Positions 36,927-39,744 of a stretch of 39,744 nucleotides of DNA are shown here, one piece after another. The notes below the pieces were generated by a model. The model searched no databases, was not told the origin of the DNA, and was given only the letters and a program-made list of their open reading frames with translations. The stretch is from a virus. The stretch spans positions 1-39,744 of IMG/VR virus record IMGVR_UViG_3300050821_002890; one strand, written 5' to 3'. Numbering within the stretch: the first letter of the stretch is position 1; the number at the start of each line of letters is the position of its first letter. Position numbers and translations under genes: made by a program.

Positions 36927-37314
36927 ACTTAGAAGCTCCTTCCGAGCTTACATTTACGATGACGATGTTATTATTGATTGCTTCCGATTCATACTTTTTC
37001 TTAAGTTTATACGCCATGTCTATGGCTTTAGCCGCATCAGAATGAGGTTGTTCGGTAAACTCGACATGGCTTCCTTCCTTTGCCCCATCAGAAACAATAA
37101 AACTCTCTCTCTTATTTAAAAGCTTGTTATGAATTGCCGTTATTTTCTCATCCGAAAGGTTCTTATCAAGCAACTCTTGCCATCCTTTAGTTCTTGTAAG
37201 CTTGTTCGTCCTATTCGCTGTCGTAAGAGAGTATTTTGCTTTAATCATAGCATCTTTTATCGTACTACCCCTTACTACCTCCTTAAATGCCTTTCTTTGC
37301 CTTATCGTCGCCAT
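36892..37314 (-). CDS. terS: Terminase small subunit
   Basis: A 140-residue protein: N-terminal HTH (FKEVVRGSTIKDAMIKAKYS), helical middle and a hydrophobic/Asn tail. Matches the terS type (binds pac sequences and TerL). Precedes and overlaps terL. Confidence 0.8.
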   Translation of the reverse strand: MATIRQRKAFKEVVRGSTIKDAMIKAKYSLTTANRTNKLTRTKGWQELLDKNLSDEKITAIHNKLLNKRESFIVSDGAKEGSHVEFTEQPHSDAAKAIDMAYKLKKKYESEAINNNIVIVNVSSEGASKYALNPSPVQNS

Positions 37315-37317
37315 TAT

Positions 37318-37683
37318 CTATATTCCCTGATTACTTGAGTTTCGTATGAATAATTTTACTTTTTTTTCGGGGATTTCTTGCCGCTCAATAGTTATAATCT
37401 CTCCCCGGTTTCCCCTTACTATCTTTGTTTCAAGGCTTTTTCTTACAATCGCCTCATAACTTCCTATCTGATGATGATACATTGAGAAATGCTTTATCTT
37501 TCTCGGTTCCATCGGAATGGCGAACCGTTCCCGCTGCTTTACGATCCCCAAATGGTACAGAATCGTCGTATGGTGGGGTATCTGGCCGTTCCGCTCGAAA
37601 TGGAGTGCAATGCGATAACATGACCATCCTTCTTGATATAAGGTTCTCATCCTTTCCTTATCTTGGACGGTAAATAGTCTCAT
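37318..37683 (-). CDS. HTH protein, first gene of the late operon (121 aa)
   Basis: The N-terminus (VQDKERMRTLYQEGWSCYRI then ALHFERNGQIPHHTTILYHL) forms a helix-turn-helix like homeodomain/MarR-like DNA-binding proteins. Its ATG overlaps the stop of the 4-codon minicistron. It may act in packaging (pac recognition) or as a late regulator. Confidence 0.6.
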   Translation of the reverse strand: MRLFTVQDKERMRTLYQEGWSCYRIALHFERNGQIPHHTTILYHLGIVKQRERFAIPMEPRKIKHFSMYHHQIGSYEAIVRKSLETKIVRGNRGEIITIERQEIPEKKVKLFIRNSSNQGI

Positions 37684-37694
37684 TGCATATCCAT
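37680..37694 (-). CDS. Four-codon minicistron (MDMQ)
   Basis: ATG GAT ATG CAA TGA overlaps the ATG of the HTH gene (ATGA). AAAGGAA lies 7 nt before it, better placed for this ATG than for the main one, which suggests translational coupling or start choice. Confidence 0.3.
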   Translation of the reverse strand: MDMQ

Positions 37695-37714
37695 TATTCT
37701 ATTCCTTTTCCCTT

Positions 37715-37743
37715 ATTATAACTAGTGGAAAAGATTAATGCAA
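37715..37743 (-). promoter_or_regulatory. Late operon promoter
   Basis: TTGCAT (37743-37738), 17 bp, TATAAT (37720-37715); start near 37708. The -35 lies in the last codons of the 37-residue gene. It drives the HTH, terminase, portal and head genes. It lacks the TTCCACCA box of the other late promoters. Confidence 0.75.
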
Positions 37744-37835
37744 ACTCCTTGTTTTCCTTTCCAGTCGTTGCAGTCACAGTCACATTCCTTTGAACAATAG
37801 ATATGGTCGTTTTTCTGACAAGGTTCACAAGTCAT
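37722..37835 (-). CDS. Cys-rich peptide (37 aa)
   Basis: MTCEPCQKNDHIYCSKECDC continues DCNDWKGKQGVC, seven cysteines in CxxC-like pairs; probable zinc protein. Overlaps the 104-residue gene by 11 bases. Last gene of the early operon. Confidence 0.55.
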   Translation of the reverse strand: MTCEPCQKNDHIYCSKECDCDCNDWKGKQGVCINLFH

Positions 37836-38139
37836 TTTTTTTATTTTCATTTCTCCAGTCATTTATATAACGCCTAATTTGCTTATGTAAGTCAATAATT
37901 GCGCCCATCGTGATTGGCACTTCATCATCCCCCAGATTATCCCACCGTTCGCTTTTGATGTAATGTTGGCCGTTTTTGTAGATGATCTCAAGGACTTTTT
38001 CTTCATTTTCTTTGGGGCTGGAGACGCCAGGGATCATTTCTGTCTCCGATATTCCCCCATTATTTTCGGAGTTTCCAGGGCTCGAATAGGTATGCTCGCA
38101 TTGTCCAGTGTAGTCGTATGAGGGGCAGGAGTGGTTCAT
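37825..38139 (-). CDS. Hypothetical early protein (104 aa)
   Basis: A disordered, Ser/Glu/Asn-rich N-terminus leads to a charged C-terminal half (GAIIDLHKQIRRYINDWRNE). Early operon; no recognised domain. Confidence 0.55.
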   Translation of the reverse strand: MNHSCPSYDYTGQCEHTYSSPGNSENNGGISETEMIPGVSSPKENEEKVLEIIYKNGQHYIKSERWDNLGDDEVPITMGAIIDLHKQIRRYINDWRNENKKNDL

Positions 38140-38143
38140 GCTT

Positions 38144-38440
38144 TTAGTGAGAGTTTTGTTGATCGAGAAGATATTTTGCTCGTTTTAATCCGTGAAGATG
38201 ATTAGATGTAAACTCATCTTTAGTTTTAAATAAATCTATTCTTTCAATCTCTTGATCTAATATGAAAATAAGACTGGCGCGTTCATCTTTCCTTATATCT
38301 TCTTCCAGTTTCACCGCTGCTTCAAGCATATCCATTTGTCCACGCCAATAATCACCCCTTTCCCGCTTTGGCGATACTTCGGGAGCGCAAAACGGGCAGC
38401 CGCGCGGCCAGTCCCAGATATGTTTACACTTCTTCTTCAT
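38144..38440 (-). CDS. Small protein with zinc-ribbon start (98 aa)
   Basis: KKKCKHIWDWPRGCPFCAPE has a Cys/His cluster (C4, H6, C15, C18) and a helical charged C-terminal half. Early operon. Function unknown. Confidence 0.6.
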   Translation of the reverse strand: MKKKCKHIWDWPRGCPFCAPEVSPKRERGDYWRGQMDMLEAAVKLEEDIRKDERASLIFILDQEIERIDLFKTKDEFTSNHLHGLKRAKYLLDQQNSH

Positions 38441-38468
38441 GTAATAGGGGGAGATTTAGGACTCTTTT

Positions 38469-38645
38469 TTATTTTTCTTGGGCGGGCAAAAACCTTGAAA
38501 GGTAGCAATCTACTCCGCGCGCCGATTTTATAAATCCCTTTTCGTCTGCCGCGTCCAATTCGTCTAGGGTTATTCCCATAAACTGAGCATATCCAGTCTT
38601 TTCCCATTGAACCCGCGAAAAAACTAAAAAAAGATTATCGTTCAT
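38469..38645 (-). CDS. Hypothetical small protein (58 aa)
   Basis: ATG at 38645 gives MNDNLFLVFSRVQWEKTGYA, ends FLPAQEK. It fills a 180-base gap in the early operon in the operon's reading direction. No recognised domain. Confidence 0.55.
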   Translation of the reverse strand: MNDNLFLVFSRVQWEKTGYAQFMGITLDELDAADEKGFIKSARGVDCYLSRFLPAQEK

Positions 38646-38663
38646 TTTACGTAATAGGATTAG

Positions 38664-39197
38664 TTAGAGAGGAGAGAGCGACCCTTTTAGTTTTTTTGCC
38701 GCGCGGGCGATTCCGGCGCGAACTTGGGGATTATTGATGCCGTGGTAGGTGTCCATGACGATTTTAATATCCTCACGCTTTACCTGCTCACGGAGGTCGT
38801 GGAATGCTTGGGAGAGCCAGGATTCGATTTCGTCAGCGTCCAATAAATCTGGCATCAAAAATCCGTCAGGAACTTGGTAATCACACTTTTCCCGAAATTC
38901 TTTTATCTTTTCCGCTACAAAAGAATCCAAAGAGGGCTTGGACATGTTAAGCAGTATATGGATTGTCGCTTTTATATCGTTTTTCGCACCGTCCGATTTT
39001 ATCTTCCACGCCTCAAAAGTATGGTCTATTTCTTTTTCCCAATCGAAGGGTTTTGTTTCGCCTGTCGTCAGAGAAGAATCCAAAGAGGGGCGATGGCACT
39101 GACATGATTCAGACTTCTTATCGCACCCAATATTCCCATCACAGAACTCGCAACACTTATCCAAAGAGGGGGATGGGGTAGGTCCTTTTTCTTTCAT
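38664..39197 (-). CDS. Hypothetical protein with Cys-rich start and PSLD repeats (177 aa)
   Basis: The N-terminus CCEFCDGNIGCDKKSESCQC likely binds zinc. PSLDK, PSLDS and PSLDS recur where three short DNA repeats lie (12-15 bp of agaatccaaagaggg at 38922, 39075 and, shorter, 39159). The C-terminal half is helical and ends in a basic stretch. Overlaps the next gene. Confidence 0.55.
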   Translation of the reverse strand: MKEKGPTPSPSLDKCCEFCDGNIGCDKKSESCQCHRPSLDSSLTTGETKPFDWEKEIDHTFEAWKIKSDGAKNDIKATIHILLNMSKPSLDSFVAEKIKEFREKCDYQVPDGFLMPDLLDADEIESWLSQAFHDLREQVKREDIKIVMDTYHGINNPQVRAGIARAAKKLKGSLSPL

Positions 39198-39433
39198 ATT
39201 ATTTTTTTATGATTTTGTTTCAGGGAAAATAGTGCGGAGCGATATTGCGGATTTCCATATCCCTGTTTTTCGTAGTCTTTATCGCTCAACATCACGCGCA
39301 CATCTACATCCCGCCAGCCCGTTTTCTTTTCGCCCATGCTCGACCCGACGTGATAAGGGATTTCACCAAACGCATCGTACACAAGCTGACCGAACTCCTG
39401 CAATTTTAATGATTCTGGCATTCCTACGCTCAT
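39194..39433 (-). CDS. Mini-nucleotidyltransferase-like protein (79 aa)
   Basis: The protein has AFGEIPYHVGSSMGEKKTGW and RDVDVRVML, the GS...DxD arrangement of the polymerase-beta nucleotidyltransferase superfamily. At 79 residues it carries only the core, as in minimal (MNT-type) proteins of toxin systems; no HEPN partner is visible beside it. The assignment needs structure support. Confidence 0.4.
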   Translation of the reverse strand: MSVGMPESLKLQEFGQLVYDAFGEIPYHVGSSMGEKKTGWRDVDVRVMLSDKDYEKQGYGNPQYRSALFSLKQNHKKII

Positions 39434-39448
39434 TTTCGTGGTGTGTTC

Positions 39449-39634
39449 TTAACTTAGAGTTCTTTTTTCTTTTTTTATTTCTTCTATGGCCGCGTTCGCA
39501 TATGCCCATACCTGCCCTACATCCAACCGTTCTACCCAAGCATCAAACTTATCAGGCATATCATCATCTAACACTTGTGGATTCAATCTTGCGAACTGCT
39601 CCTGCATATAATTCTCGAAGGTAAAGTTATTCAT
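39449..39634 (-). CDS. Hypothetical early protein (61 aa)
   Basis: Helical, acidic protein (MNNFTFENYMQEQFARLNPQ). Its ATG overlaps the stop of the copy B membrane gene (ATGA). Unrelated to the 86-residue protein at the same position in the sister operon. Confidence 0.6.
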   Translation of the reverse strand: MNNFTFENYMQEQFARLNPQVLDDDMPDKFDAWVERLDVGQVWAYANAAIEEIKKEKRTLS

Positions 39635-39738
39635 TTGATTAAGAAGCCAACCACCGCGCCTACGATCATGAACACAAATCCCCAGAACACTGCTTTATTT
39701 TGTTTCGACCTGTCTTCTTCGATGTATTCGATTTCCAT
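39631..39738 (-). CDS. Small single-TM protein, copy B (35 aa)
   Basis: Same product as at 4285-4392 except the last residues (GFLIK instead of GLIIK). One hydrophobic helix after a charged N-terminus. Its promoter is at 79-107, reached only across the window ends, which supports a circular or terminally redundant molecule. Confidence 0.7.
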   Translation of the reverse strand: MEIEYIEEDRSKQNKAVFWGFVFMIVGAVVGFLIK

Positions 39739-39744
39739 TGGACT
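39647..39744. repeat. Direct repeat copy B, left-hand part
   Basis: Identical to 4301-4398; its last 38 bases equal bases 1-38. With 39-98 it makes the complete 158-bp copy. Confidence 0.95.

Noticed and set aside
1-39744. tRNA genes and CRISPR arrays
   Set aside because: I saw no cloverleaf with a T-loop and acceptor end and no evenly spaced direct repeats; a tRNAscan-SE run would settle the first.

Overview
The window looks like an essentially complete podovirus-type (short-tailed) dsDNA phage genome of about 39.7 kb, probably metagenomic. Nearly all genes lie on the minus strand and are tightly packed, with many ATGA or TAATG stop/start overlaps. The recognisable core is TerS, TerL, a 699-residue portal, a GroES-like co-chaperonin, a scaffold-like protein, a putative decoration protein, a Mu-gpT/HK97-like major capsid protein, a neck-adaptor candidate, a large tail-hub candidate resembling P22 gp10-type proteins, two long internal/ejection-type proteins and several fibres. 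There is no tape measure, tail tube or sheath. I saw no integrase, DNA polymerase, primase, helicase, tRNA gene or CRISPR array. The host is unknown. Sigma70-like promoters, a mix of strong Shine-Dalgarno sites and leaderless starts, and Ser/Thr-rich virion proteins with signal peptides would fit a Patescibacteria-like or other poorly sampled host, but that is only an inference.

Layout, read right to left in transcription order. The first early operon starts at a promoter at 79-107, continues across the contig ends (38 bp are shared by both ends) and runs from 39738 to 37722: small proteins, Cys-rich proteins and a possible mini-nucleotidyltransferase. The promoter at 37715-37743 starts the late operon: HTH protein, TerS, TerL, portal, GroES, head accessory genes (37683-30861). 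A second late promoter (30850-30883) with an elaborate leader drives scaffold, decoration and capsid, then signal-anchored proteins, an SGNH hydrolase, the neck and the tail hub (30686-21449). A third (21413-21446) drives a Lys/His-rich protein, small proteins, a Gly-rich fibre and the internal proteins (21374-13635). A fourth (13441-13474) drives a collagen-like fibre, a long fibre and a lysis cassette (XhlA-like membrane protein, papain-like peptidase; 13434-8963).

Below 8.96 kb lie accessory and early genes: a plus-strand small RNA with its own promoter and terminator (8848-8962), a small operon with a spanin-like protein and zinc ribbons, an HNH endonuclease with its own promoter, a secreted muramidase, a roughly 340-nt structured RNA candidate (5870-6209), an HTH/NinG-like operon, and a second early operon (4460 to 1710) that opens with the same promoter and small membrane gene as the first and carries ERF annealase and an SSB-like protein. 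At 178-1712 a methyltransferase is coupled to an IS1595-like transposase between candidate inverted repeats.

The strongest new signals are regulatory. Three late promoters share TTCCACCA, exactly 20 bases, then a -10 hexamer. At least five starts lie exactly 6 nt after a -10 hexamer, implying leaderless mRNAs. The capsid operon leader begins with a stem and may encode a 12-residue leader peptide. A run of seven A residues just before a stop codon could extend the Lys/His-rich protein by -1 frameshifting.
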